Shown piece after piece: positions 43,955 through 51,841 of a DNA stretch of 64,000 nt (position 1 is its first letter; every line of letters starts with the position of its first letter). Location of the stretch: the NCBI GenBank assembly GCA_031553595.1, contig JAVBLI010000006.1, positions 1 to 64,000 of the forward strand, in the 5' to 3' direction. The stretch is from RGIG3701 sp031553595 (GTDB lineage Bacteria > Planctomycetota > Planctomycetia > Pirellulales > Thermoguttaceae). The notes below the pieces were generated by a model. It was not told the DNA's origin, searched no databases, and saw only the letters and a program-made list of their open reading frames with translations. A program made the translations under genes and the position numbers.

Positions 43955-44613
43955 TTACTCCTTGTTTTTCACCGTAACGCCAAAAAGTTTCCGTAATCGC
44001 TCCACCTCGTCCTTTAGGGCCCCCTCGGCACCCTGGCCCAACGAATAACGGTCTTTCCCCTGGAGGAAAAGTGCCATGAGTTCCAGGTCCTCGGCTCTTT
44101 CCAGCACCACACGAACAGGCTCTGTTTGATCCGGATACTTGATTTCCAACTGGAATTTTTTCACGTTCCATTCTTCCAGAGAAAGTTCCGACCTCTGCTC
44201 CCAGTCCAAACCACATTTTTCCAGGCCGAAACCGCATGTTGGGCAGTGCTCCGGGAGAATCAGTTTCGCGTCGACACCCTGATCTTGAATTCGTTTCAGC
44301 GGAACATGGTATTCCCTGAGAATCTCATCCATTTCGCCCACCTGCATGGTTCGTTCGCATGTCGGGCATGGTTTCTCCTCAAAAAAGGGATCGCCACTTG
44401 ATAGCACATTGCCCCGGGAGAGAGGCCACTGGGCAGCCTGCTTTCGGCGAGTTTTTTTAAACGTTCGACGAGTTTCTCCCGCGTGGGGTTCCGTATTTCG
44501 GTGGTGTCCGCTGGAGTGCCGCCAGGGGTACATCCCAGCATCCCAGCGCCCATCGCCCCGGCCAACGACGCCCCCGCGGCTTTCAAAAATTTGCGACGCT
44601 CGTTTTCGGTCAT
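43955..44613 (-). CDS. AMCY-motif Tat-lipoprotein with split zinc ribbon, paralogue 4 (frameshifted)
   Basis: The N-terminal part is read from ATG 44613 (NERRKFLKAAGASLAGAMGAG, lipobox GMLGC, helix REKLVERLKKLAES, PGAMCYQVA); the C-terminal part (EEKPCPTCERTM, HCPTCGFG, FQLEIKYPD, VERLRKLFG) is in another frame ending at 43955. The frames meet at a run of six T on the coding strand (44381-44386). The heptamer there is T-TTT-TTG in the zero frame, a canonical -1 slippery sequence; a missing base or an assembly error are simpler explanations. Otherwise it aligns along its length with paralogue 2. Confidence 0.7.
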
Positions 44614-44616
44614 AGG

Positions 44617-45285
44617 TTACTCCTTATTTTTCTCTTTCAGCCCAAAAAGATACCGCAGCCGCTCGATTCGGTATTTCAGCGGGATATCGCCCTCCAGCTC
44701 CTCCCCCTGCATAAAAAGCGCCATACGTTCGAGGTCATGGACGTCACGCAAATCGGCTTGGACGACAGTCGGATCATCCGGGTATCGAATTTCCACGCGG
44801 TACTTGCCGTTTCTCAGGCCGTCGCCGCAGGTTGCGCAGTGCTCGGGACGGATCAATTCCATATCGAGGCCCAAATCCCGGACACGTTTCACGGGCACAT
44901 CGTATTGACTGAGTATGGGATCAATCTGCCCGGCGATCATGGTTTTACCGCAAGCCGGGCAAGGATATTGCTCGGGCGGAGGAACATAGATCGGGAAATA
45001 ACACATCGCATGGATTTCCGGCTTGGATGCCTCCGGTACCGCAGGCTCGCTCAGGGCAAGTTTTTTCAAACGTTTGACCAACTCCGCACGCTTAACCGCG
45101 TTGGGATCCACGGCGATTTTCTCCACGGTCGGCGGCGAAACGATTTCTTTCGGCGTCGCAGCAGGCACATCAGCAGTGTCCGGCGCGGCGCCATTCGGTT
45201 GGCAGCCCACGACACTCATTCCCATCGCCCCGGCCAGCGACGCACCGGCGGCTTTCAAAAATTTGCGACGTTCGTTTTCGGTCAT
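44617..45285 (-). CDS. AMCY-motif Tat-lipoprotein with split zinc-ribbon-like domain, paralogue 5
   Basis: 222 aa, the most divergent long member. Tat signal NERRKFLKAAGASLAGA, lipobox SVVGC (Cys28), a 40-residue Ala/Pro/Thr linker, helix RAELVKRLKKLALSEP, then IHAMCYFPIYVPPP (Cys95, Tyr96). CPACGKTM (109-116) and HCATCGDG form the CxxC pairs; YRVEIRYPDD and YRIERLRYLFG match the conserved C-terminal domain. AGGAG precedes the ATG. It starts 3 nt after the SPFH protein gene, so it is the first of the five paralogues to be translated. Confidence 0.82.
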   Translation of the reverse strand: MTENERRKFLKAAGASLAGAMGMSVVGCQPNGAAPDTADVPAATPKEIVSPPTVEKIAVDPNAVKRAELVKRLKKLALSEPAVPEASKPEIHAMCYFPIYVPPPEQYPCPACGKTMIAGQIDPILSQYDVPVKRVRDLGLDMELIRPEHCATCGDGLRNGKYRVEIRYPDDPTVVQADLRDVHDLERMALFMQGEELEGDIPLKYRIERLRYLFGLKEKNKE

Positions 45286-45288
45286 GGG

Positions 45289-46203
45289 TTACTCCTGCTT
45301 CTTCTCCAAAAGCCCTTTGAGCATCGCGCCGATTTCCATCGGGAACAGGATCACGGTGTTCGAGTCGCCGGCTCCAAGACCGTCGATGGTTTGGAACGCA
45401 CGCAACTGCATCGCGCCGGGGCTGGAGTACATCTGCGCGGCCGCTTTGGCGAGATTCTCGGACGCCAGCAAGTCGCCCTCGGCTTTGGTGAGCGTCGCAC
45501 GCTTTTCCCGCTCGGCCGACGCCTGACGCGACATCATCTGCTTGAGCATTTCCGGCAGCTCGATGTCCTGCAGCCGAATCGTGTCGATGTGAATGCCCCA
45601 TTCTTTGACATGCGCCTCGACGTTTTCCCGGATCCGCGTCTGGATCTGCTCGCGCTCGGCAAGCAGCTCGTCCAACGACAGCGCCCCGACCACATCCCGC
45701 AGCGCCGCCTGGGCGTACTGCATGATGGCGAAGCGGTAATCCTGCACCGAAAGCACGGCCTTTTCCGGGTTGGCGACCATGTAGAAAATCGCACTGTCGA
45801 TCTCCGCCGGGACGTTGTCTTTGGTGATGACTTTCTGTTTGGGGATGTTGGCCACCAGCGTTCGGGTGTCGACGAATTGGACGAACTCGATGACCGGGAT
45901 GATGTAGACCATGCCCGGGCCGCAGGTACGTCTGTATTTGCCGAGGAACATGACGATGCCGCGTTCCCATTGGGCGGCGACGCGCACGCCGGAGACGATG
46001 AAACTCCAGACCACCAGGAAGATGACCGGCAGCGTCAGCGCTTTGATCAGCACCATCGGATTTTCCGGCCCGTGCGTAAAAATCTCTTTCGGCAGCATCG
46101 CGTACGCCCATCCGGTGGCGATCAGCAGGCCGATAAAATTCAGTGCCGCCCGCACAGGCATACCCAGCGACGTGTGCGGCGTGTTTTCGCTTATCCCGTT
46201 CAT
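45289..46203 (-). CDS. SPFH/band 7 (stomatin/slipin-like) membrane protein
   Basis: 304 aa. Two N-terminal TM segments (about 18-36 and 50-72), the second leading into the band 7 domain: QWERGIVMFLGKYRRTCGPG, VDTRTLVANIP, TKDNVPAEIDSAIFYMV, AIMQYAQAALRDVVG, EWGIHIDTIRLQDIELPEML, then an Ala/Glu helix (RQASAEREKRATLTKAEGD). These proteins form membrane scaffolds that recruit proteases or assemble microdomains. No NfeD gene accompanies it. AAGGAG precedes the ATG. It directly precedes the AMCY lipoprotein genes, so it may organise them in the membrane (inference). Confidence 0.9.
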   Translation of the reverse strand: MNGISENTPHTSLGMPVRAALNFIGLLIATGWAYAMLPKEIFTHGPENPMVLIKALTLPVIFLVVWSFIVSGVRVAAQWERGIVMFLGKYRRTCGPGMVYIIPVIEFVQFVDTRTLVANIPKQKVITKDNVPAEIDSAIFYMVANPEKAVLSVQDYRFAIMQYAQAALRDVVGALSLDELLAEREQIQTRIRENVEAHVKEWGIHIDTIRLQDIELPEMLKQMMSRQASAEREKRATLTKAEGDLLASENLAKAAAQMYSSPGAMQLRAFQTIDGLGAGDSNTVILFPMEIGAMLKGLLEKKQE

Positions 46204-46237
46204 GATACGCTCCTTGTGAAAAGATGGAAATGGCTCG

Positions 46238-46942
46238 CTATTTAAACAACTCCGCCAGTGGAAGTTTCTGCGCTTTCACCGCCTCGACGAACCACGCGGC
46301 ATATGCCCGCGCGCCGACGTCGGTGAGGTGGCACGTATCGTTGGCGGTTTCGACCATATAATATTTCTTCGTCTCGTCCGGGCCAAGTTCAATTAATTTC
46401 TTCACCGCTACGGCGTTCAAATCGACGAACGGCACGGCCTCCGCTTTCGCCACGCCTTCCATCGCGCGGGCGTAGGCGTTGAGCGTGCCGTTACCGATAT
46501 CCTTGTTGTCGGCGGTGTAAGCCCAGCGGGCCGTGGTGCTGACGAGGACCGGGTGGGCCTTCTTCTCGCGCACTTCTTTAACATACAGCGTCAGCAGCTC
46601 GGGGTATGTCGTGCGGTGGTCGGCATAACGCTCCTCCCGCTGACGGTTCGCGTCGTTGTGGCCGAACTGAATGAGAACGTAATCGCCCTCTTTCACGTCC
46701 GCCAGCAGCCGCTGCCACCGCTGCTCGCCCCGGAACGACTTCACGCTGCGCCCGCCGATGGCCTGGTTGAACACCTTCACGCCGTCCGCGCACGACTCGG
46801 GTAGCGCCCAGCCCCAGCCCTGCTGCGGCGCCTGACGTTCGTGGTAATTGCACATCGTCGAATCGCCCGCAAGGTAAATGTCGGCCCCGAACGCGGTCGC
46901 AATCATGGCGACGAACGTCAGAAAACAGATCGTGCGTCTCAT
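46238..46942 (-). CDS. exported SGNH esterase, CE12 (rhamnogalacturonan acetylesterase)-like
   Basis: 234 aa. Sec signal MRRTICFLTFVAMIATAFG. SGNH blocks in order: IYLAGDSTM (Ser), AIGGRSVKSF (Gly), IQFGHNDANRQ (Asn), and DTCHLTDVGARAYAAWF (Asp and His). Spacing and wording match CE12 rhamnogalacturonan acetylesterases, so deacetylation of pectin-type or similar glycans is likely. Its ATG directly follows the stop of the DUF1080 gene, whose end provides the GGGGAG ribosome-binding site. Confidence 0.9.
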   Translation of the reverse strand: MRRTICFLTFVAMIATAFGADIYLAGDSTMCNYHERQAPQQGWGWALPESCADGVKVFNQAIGGRSVKSFRGEQRWQRLLADVKEGDYVLIQFGHNDANRQREERYADHRTTYPELLTLYVKEVREKKAHPVLVSTTARWAYTADNKDIGNGTLNAYARAMEGVAKAEAVPFVDLNAVAVKKLIELGPDETKKYYMVETANDTCHLTDVGARAYAAWFVEAVKAQKLPLAELFK

Positions 46943-47734
46943 TTACTCCCCGTCTTTCAGCGGCAGCACCCAGATGTTGCGAAATTTCACATCCGAGCCG
47001 TGATTTTGCAGCTCGATCGGCCCTTTCTCCATCACGGGATACGCGCCGGGGAGCGTTTTGTGCATCGTGGGGCCGAGAATTTCCTGGTGATCGTGCACGC
47101 GCACACCGTTGAAGTCGAGGGTCACGTACGCGGGGGCGGTCATCGTTTCGCCGTCGAAACGCGGGGCCGTGAACCAGACGTCGAAACTCTGCCACTGACC
47201 GGGCTTCGCGGCCGGGTTCACCTTCGGTGGAAACTGCCCGTACACCGCGCCGGCGTTCCCGTCGGCATAAATAAAACTGTCGCACGACTCGATGATCTGA
47301 ATTTCGAAAAGGCCCATCATGAACAGGCCGCTGTTGCCCCAGACCATGCGGTGGGCGGGCTCTACGGGCGACATCCATTCCAGGTGCAGCCGACAGTCGC
47401 CGAAATCCACTTTGGTGCGAAGCTGGCCGGTCTTCAAAATGTCGAACGTCCCGTCCTGGATGCCATCGCCGATCGGCTGGCCGTCCGTCCGCTGCCAGGC
47501 GTCGAGATTGGTTCCATCAAAAAGCACCAGCGCGCCTTCCGGGGCCGGCAGGCCAAGACACTCCTCCTGCGGCGCGACCTTTTCCGGCTGTGGACGCGCC
47601 AGATCGTGCACTCGCCACTCGGAATTCGGCAGCAGCGGCCCGTCCGTATACCCCGGCGCGTCCTCGGCCAGCACCGCGGCGGAAACCGGCAGCACGAAAG
47701 CCGCCACTAAAAACGTAAACAACCATTTTTTCAT
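46943..47734 (-). CDS. exported DUF1080 (3-keto-disaccharide hydrolase) protein
   Basis: 263 aa. Sec signal MKKWLFTFLVAAFVLPVSA. Single DUF1080 domain: LVLFDGTNLDAWQRTDG, DCRLHLEWMSPV, GNSGLFMMGLFEIQIIES, WQSFDVWFTAP, GPIELQNHGSDVKFRNIWV. The family hydrolyses 3-ketoglucosides produced by Gfo/Idh/MocA-type oxidoreductases, one of which is encoded 8 nt upstream, making a functional pair likely. AGGTG precedes the ATG. Confidence 0.9.
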   Translation of the reverse strand: MKKWLFTFLVAAFVLPVSAAVLAEDAPGYTDGPLLPNSEWRVHDLARPQPEKVAPQEECLGLPAPEGALVLFDGTNLDAWQRTDGQPIGDGIQDGTFDILKTGQLRTKVDFGDCRLHLEWMSPVEPAHRMVWGNSGLFMMGLFEIQIIESCDSFIYADGNAGAVYGQFPPKVNPAAKPGQWQSFDVWFTAPRFDGETMTAPAYVTLDFNGVRVHDHQEILGPTMHKTLPGAYPVMEKGPIELQNHGSDVKFRNIWVLPLKDGE

Positions 47735-47742
47735 TTTTACAC

Positions 47743-49155
47743 CTATCCCACGTTAATCCACGAGTCCACCTTCTCAAACGTCCACGGATCGCGCTGCGGC
47801 CGGTCGTAACAGAAGTGCGCGTTCGCCTCGTCGGCCCGCTCGCCCTCGAAAACTTCTTTGTCGGGGTTCCACGTCAGTTGCGCCCCGTCCAGGAGCATGG
47901 AAATGTTGCCCATGTGTGCGATGGTGTGGGTACGGTGGCCGCACTCGGCGGTGTAATAGCAGGGCCTTCCGGACTTGATGCAGTTCGTGAAGTCGAGATG
48001 CTCGCCGCCCATGCCGTCCACCTTGTCGGCGGTGCACTCCACGCGGCCGAAGTTTTCCTCGTCCGAAAACGTGATGGCCAGAAGCGCCTCGTCGCTGGCT
48101 TTCAGCGGCGTTCGCCACCCGCGGCTAAGCACCCAGCCTTTCGTGCCCTCGACTTTAATGCCCGGCACCTCGGACCAAACGTCCATCTTTACGCCGTTGG
48201 CGTACTGATACGAAATATTAAAGGACGTCGCGGCATTCCAGACTTCCTCCCGCGCGGGGAAACTCCCCGTGCCGCAGACGGTGACCGGGCCTGTGTCGTC
48301 GGTGCCGTTAACCCACTGCGCGAGGTTCACCATGTGGGAACCCCAGTCGGTCAGGACGCCGCCGCTGTAATCAAGATCCCAGCGCCAGTTGTAATGCACA
48401 CGGGCGGGGATGTACGCCTTCATCGGCGCGGGGCCCGTCCAGAGCTCGAAATCCAGGTGCGCGGGCACATCCTGCGGCGTATCCTCCCGCGCAACGTCGG
48501 ACTTGTTCGGGTCGCGGGCCCACGTATTTCCCCCCGGCAGCAGCACCTTGATTTTGCGGATTTCGCCCAGGTGCCCATGCCGCGCGAGGTTCACCACCTG
48601 CTGATAACACGGCACGGAACGGTTCTCGGAAGCCGTCTGAAACACCCGGCCCGTAGCCTTCTGCACGTCCGAAAGAATCCGCCCCTCGCGGATGGTCAGC
48701 GTGGGCTTCTCGCAAATCACATGCTTCCCGGCCTTCATCGCGAAGACGGACATCAGCACATGCCAGTGGTCTGGCGTGACGATATCCACCGCGTCGACAT
48801 CCGCACGGTTCACCAGGTCGCGGAAATCCGTGTACGGCGTGCACGCCCGGTACGCCTCGCCGGCTTTCTGGGAGTAAAAACCGTTCACGCGGTCTTCGGC
48901 GTTTTTCAGATAATCCCGGTCCACGTCGCAGACGGCGATGACTTGCTGGGCCGGGTTGCGGAACATGAGATCGAGATTCCAGCCGCAGCCGTGACTGCCG
49001 CAGCCGATGAGGCCCATGGTGATGCGATCATTGGCGGCGACGTTCCCATCCATGCCCAGCGCTGCGCCGGGAATGAGCGTCGGGGCCGCAACAGCGGTGG
49101 AGACGGCCGCAAGGGCCGCGGTTTTCATGAAATGACGACGGGAAATAACGTGCAT
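47743..49155 (-). CDS. Tat-exported Gfo/Idh/MocA family oxidoreductase
   Basis: 470 aa. Tat signal ISRRHFMKTAALAAVSTAVA. Rossmann NAD-binding motif GLIGCGSHGCGW, the EKP catalytic region in GKHVICEKPTLTIREG, and DWGSHMVNLAQWV and ECGHRTHTIAHMGNIS in the C-terminal domain. Exported members keep a tightly bound cofactor and oxidise or epimerise glycosides. First gene of the long operon down to 39183. GGAGGTG precedes the ATG at 49155; a longer frame upstream is not supported. Promoter at 49208-49236. Confidence 0.9.
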   Translation of the reverse strand: MHVISRRHFMKTAALAAVSTAVAAPTLIPGAALGMDGNVAANDRITMGLIGCGSHGCGWNLDLMFRNPAQQVIAVCDVDRDYLKNAEDRVNGFYSQKAGEAYRACTPYTDFRDLVNRADVDAVDIVTPDHWHVLMSVFAMKAGKHVICEKPTLTIREGRILSDVQKATGRVFQTASENRSVPCYQQVVNLARHGHLGEIRKIKVLLPGGNTWARDPNKSDVAREDTPQDVPAHLDFELWTGPAPMKAYIPARVHYNWRWDLDYSGGVLTDWGSHMVNLAQWVNGTDDTGPVTVCGTGSFPAREEVWNAATSFNISYQYANGVKMDVWSEVPGIKVEGTKGWVLSRGWRTPLKASDEALLAITFSDEENFGRVECTADKVDGMGGEHLDFTNCIKSGRPCYYTAECGHRTHTIAHMGNISMLLDGAQLTWNPDKEVFEGERADEANAHFCYDRPQRDPWTFEKVDSWINVG

Positions 49156-49207
49156 ATACACCTCCGGTGGGTTAATGTTTGGTGAGGAAAGAAGATACAT
49201 ACTATTT

Positions 49208-49236
49208 AGCTTAAAGCACGCGCCGGAATTTGTCAA
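49208..49236 (-). promoter_or_regulatory. promoter of the 10-kb Gfo/Idh-to-rSAM operon
   Basis: On the minus strand a perfect TTGACA (49231-49236), 17-nt spacer, and TAAGCT (49208-49213), about 50 nt before the ATG at 49155. The -10 is poor. No other gap down to 39183 exceeds 40 nt, so this is the most probable promoter for all twelve genes. Confidence 0.5.
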
Positions 49237-49256
49237 GAGTTGGGGCGTGCGAGATG

Positions 49257-49373
49257 GCAAGAAACAGCAGCCGGAAATGGAGCATCAGCGCAGAGACCGG
49301 ATAAGAAGCGGAGACATGCTCAGCGATTCTTATCCGGTCATTCCGCTTCGCTTCATTCCCGGCTGCTGTTTTA
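49257..49373. repeat. 3'-end hairpin repeat (copy 12)
   Basis: Arms AAACAGCAGCCGGAAATGGAG and TTCATTCCCGGCTGCTGTTT. Ends 8 bp before the stop of the receiver-domain gene (minus strand) and thus separates the hydrogenase operon from the Gfo/Idh operon. Confidence 0.9.
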
Positions 49374-49381
49374 CCGCCCTG

Positions 49382-49777
49382 TTATTTTCGCACCAAATGC
49401 TCCAGGGCGCTGAGCACCTGCTCCAGCCGCACGGGCTTTTCCAGGTACGCGTCCGCCTTGATCCACCGGCGACTCGACGGGCTGTCGAGATTAAACTCGA
49501 ACTGCACGCAACTGTTCGCCCCGGTAAGCATCACGATCGGGAACGGCTTGGCCGCCTTCTTCGCGTGATAACACAGCGCAAAACCGGAGTCGGGAAACTC
49601 CAACCCCAGATTGAAGACCGCGCCGTCGAACGCCGTCTCCTTCAGGATCTTCTCGGCTTCCTCCTGCGTCTCCGCCGTCGTTACCGCATAACCGGATTTC
49701 TCCAAAAACGCCTTCGCATTCTTCAGAAAATCGATGTCGTCGTCCACTACAAATATTTTTTTCGCTTGATCAGCCAT
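49382..49777 (-). CDS. receiver-domain protein lacking the phospho-acceptor aspartate
   Basis: 131 aa single CheY-like domain. The acidic pocket VVDDDID (Asp12-14) and the conserved Lys in YLEKPV are present, as is the T/S-position loop VMLTGAN, but the phosphorylation-site strand reads AVFNLGLE: Asn56 occupies the Asp position. It should therefore not be phosphorylated in the standard way. It is the last gene of the hydrogenase cluster, 182 nt after hydA; a regulatory or structural role for the hydrogenase is an inference. ATG 49777 is used; 49792 is an alternative. Confidence 0.8.
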   Translation of the reverse strand: MADQAKKIFVVDDDIDFLKNAKAFLEKSGYAVTTAETQEEAEKILKETAFDGAVFNLGLEFPDSGFALCYHAKKAAKPFPIVMLTGANSCVQFEFNLDSPSSRRWIKADAYLEKPVRLEQVLSALEHLVRK

Positions 49778-49799
49778 GGTATCGTCTTTCAAATATGTT

Positions 49800-49970
49800 G
49801 AGATGTAAGGTGAAAGAGTGTAGAGCGCTGAGTGTAGAGTGTAGAGTTTGTCAAACGTGGTACAAAATCGTTTATCATGGAAACAATTCAGTTTTCCATG
49901 TGAAAAATCATTGCTTTACGCTTGGTAAACTCTACACTCTACACTCTACACTTTACACTTTACTTAAGGA
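49800..49970. repeat. GTGTAGA heptamer arrays forming a long inverted repeat
   Basis: GAGTGTA-type heptamers (49816-49850) end in GAGTTTGTCAAAC; the complementary array (AACTCTACACTCTACACTC, 49928-49965) lies 80 nt later, overlapping the 3' end of hydA. Together they would form a hairpin in the hydA-receiver gap. The same heptamers recur at 53835-53908. Confidence 0.6.
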
Positions 49971-51690
49971 CTTCGCCCTCGCGCGAGTGATAATGCGTGT
50001 GCAGCAGCTCGTGGCTCTTATGGCCCAGCGGCTCGCCGAGAAATTCCTTGTAAAGCTGCTGAATTTCCGTGTTCCGGTGCGACACCCGCACACGGCTCTC
50101 GGAATCGATATGATACAGCTCCTGGGCGCGGGCGATCACGTTGGCGTGATTGCGGATCGGCTGGCCGCCGCCATTTACGCAGCCGCCCGGGCAGGTCCTG
50201 ATTTCGATAAAGTGCAGGTCTTTCCGGCCCGCAATGATTTCGTCCATCAGCGTGCGGGCGTTTTTCAGACCGCTGGCCACGGCGACGCCGACTTCCAGAC
50301 CATTAATATTAAGGTGGGCTTCCTTGATGCCGTCCATACCGCGGACCGCGTCGATGGTCAGTTCCGGCATTTCCTCGCCCGTCAGCAGGTGATAACCGGT
50401 TCGCAGAGCCGCCTCCATCACACCGCCGGTGACGCCGAAAATCTTGCCCGCCGACGTCCGCTCGCCCAGCGGATTATCCGCCTGCGACGGATCCAGCTCG
50501 GCCAGGTTAATCCCCGCCGTGCGCAACAGCCGCGCCAATTCGCGCGTCGTCAGCACCACGTCGATATCCTCCACGCCGTCCCGATCCATCTCCGACCGGC
50601 CGCACTCGAACTTCTTCGCCGTGCACGGCATGACGGAAACGCTGAAAATGTCTTTCGGGGCGATGCCCTGCTTTTCGGCGAAATACGACTTAATGATCGC
50701 GCCCATCATCATCTGCGGGCTCTTGCACGTCGACACATGCGGCAAAAGCTGGGGGTAAAACGTCTCGATGAACTTCACCCATCCCGGTGAGCAGCTCGTG
50801 AACATGGGCAGAACGCCGCCATTTTTAATGCGATCCACCAGCTCGCTGGCTTCTTCCATAATCGTCAAGTCCGCGGAGAAGCTGGTGTCGAAAACCTTCT
50901 GGAATCCCAGCCGGCGCAGCGCCGCCACCATTTTGCCATCCACATCCGTACCAGGCGGCAGGCCAAACTCCTCGCCCAGAGCCACCGAAACGGAGGGGGC
51001 ATGCTGCACGACGCAGTATTTCGTTTTGTCGCCCAGCGCGTCGACGACCTGCGGAATATCGTTCTTTTCCGTCAGCGCCCCGGTCGGGCACACGACGATG
51101 CACTGGCCGCAATTGATGCAACTGGAGACGTTCAGGCCGCAATTGAAGGACGTGCCGATGACGGTGCTGCTACCACGGCCGATGAAATCAATGCACGCCA
51201 CGCTCTGAATTTCCTCGCACGCACGCACGCATTTTCCGCAGAGAATGCACTTGTCGGGGTCGCGGACAATGGCGGGGCTCGACATATCCAGCGGATGGAA
51301 TTTCCGCTCGCCCGCAAAACGCCGGGTGCGGATGCCGAAGGTCTCGGCGAAATTCTGCAACTGGCAATTGCCGTTCCGCACACAGTACAGGCAGTCGTCC
51401 GGATGATTCGCCAGCAAGAGCTCGACGATCGTCCGTCGGGCACGCATGACGCGCTCGGAACTTGTCTTCACTTTCAGCCCTTCCGCCACCGGATACGCAC
51501 AAGCCGGCACGAGGCTCCGCGCCCCTTCCAGCTCCACCACGCAGATCCGGCACGCACCGGTCGGCTGCAAACCCTCATAATAACACAGCGTCGGCACTTC
51601 GTACCCGTTGCGACGCAAAACCGTCAGAAGCGTCTCGCCTTTCGCCGCTTCGACTTGATTGCCGTTGACCTCAATCATTACTGTAGACAT
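49960..51690 (-). CDS. hydA: [FeFe] hydrogenase catalytic subunit, trimeric NAD-linked type
   Basis: 576 aa. N-terminal [2Fe-2S] plant-type domain (Cys36, 47, 50, 64), the His-Cys3 [4Fe-4S] motif HPDDCLYCVRNGNC (96-109), two [4Fe-4S] ferredoxin motifs (CILCGKCVRAC, CINCGQCIVVC), then the H-cluster domain: TSCSPGW (298-304), MPCTAKKFE (354-362) and CPGGCVNGGGQP (500-511). With HydB and HydC it forms an electron-bifurcating hydrogenase coupling NADH and ferredoxin oxidation to H2 production or the reverse. L1 reads TSCS rather than TSCC. Maturases HydEFG are not in the window. Confidence 0.95.
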   Translation of the reverse strand: MSTVMIEVNGNQVEAAKGETLLTVLRRNGYEVPTLCYYEGLQPTGACRICVVELEGARSLVPACAYPVAEGLKVKTSSERVMRARRTIVELLLANHPDDCLYCVRNGNCQLQNFAETFGIRTRRFAGERKFHPLDMSSPAIVRDPDKCILCGKCVRACEEIQSVACIDFIGRGSSTVIGTSFNCGLNVSSCINCGQCIVVCPTGALTEKNDIPQVVDALGDKTKYCVVQHAPSVSVALGEEFGLPPGTDVDGKMVAALRRLGFQKVFDTSFSADLTIMEEASELVDRIKNGGVLPMFTSCSPGWVKFIETFYPQLLPHVSTCKSPQMMMGAIIKSYFAEKQGIAPKDIFSVSVMPCTAKKFECGRSEMDRDGVEDIDVVLTTRELARLLRTAGINLAELDPSQADNPLGERTSAGKIFGVTGGVMEAALRTGYHLLTGEEMPELTIDAVRGMDGIKEAHLNINGLEVGVAVASGLKNARTLMDEIIAGRKDLHFIEIRTCPGGCVNGGGQPIRNHANVIARAQELYHIDSESRVRVSHRNTEIQQLYKEFLGEPLGHKSHELLHTHYHSREGEVLK

Positions 51691-51717
51691 AAGATTTTAT
51701 CCTTTTATTTCGCGTTC

Positions 51718-51841
51718 ACCCGTCCCGTAGGGACGAAATGTTTATAGAAATAAGCTTCTCCATAAACATTTCACTCCTACGGAGTGGGAATCAAATTTTT
51801 TTGCATTTTCTATAAACATCTCGTCCCTGTGGGACGTTTTT
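51718..51841. repeat. REP-like palindromes with GAAATGTTTATAGAAA tag
   Basis: GTCCCGTAGGGAC followed by GAAATGTTTATAGAAA at the left (51722-51750), an inverted partner at the right (TTTCTATAAACATCTCGTCCC, then TGTGGGAC), and a third half-copy with ACTCCTACGGAGT in the middle (51772-51786). It occupies the hydB-hydA gap and overlaps the hydB stop codon. Confidence 0.72.

Noticed and set aside
44737..46245. 502-codon plus-strand frame across paralogue 5 and the SPFH gene
   Set aside because: Spans two genes with strong SDs and motifs on the other strand; composition typical of an antisense shadow.
49800..49970. CRISPR array
   Set aside because: The repeat period is about 7 bp with no spacers, and no cas genes are present.
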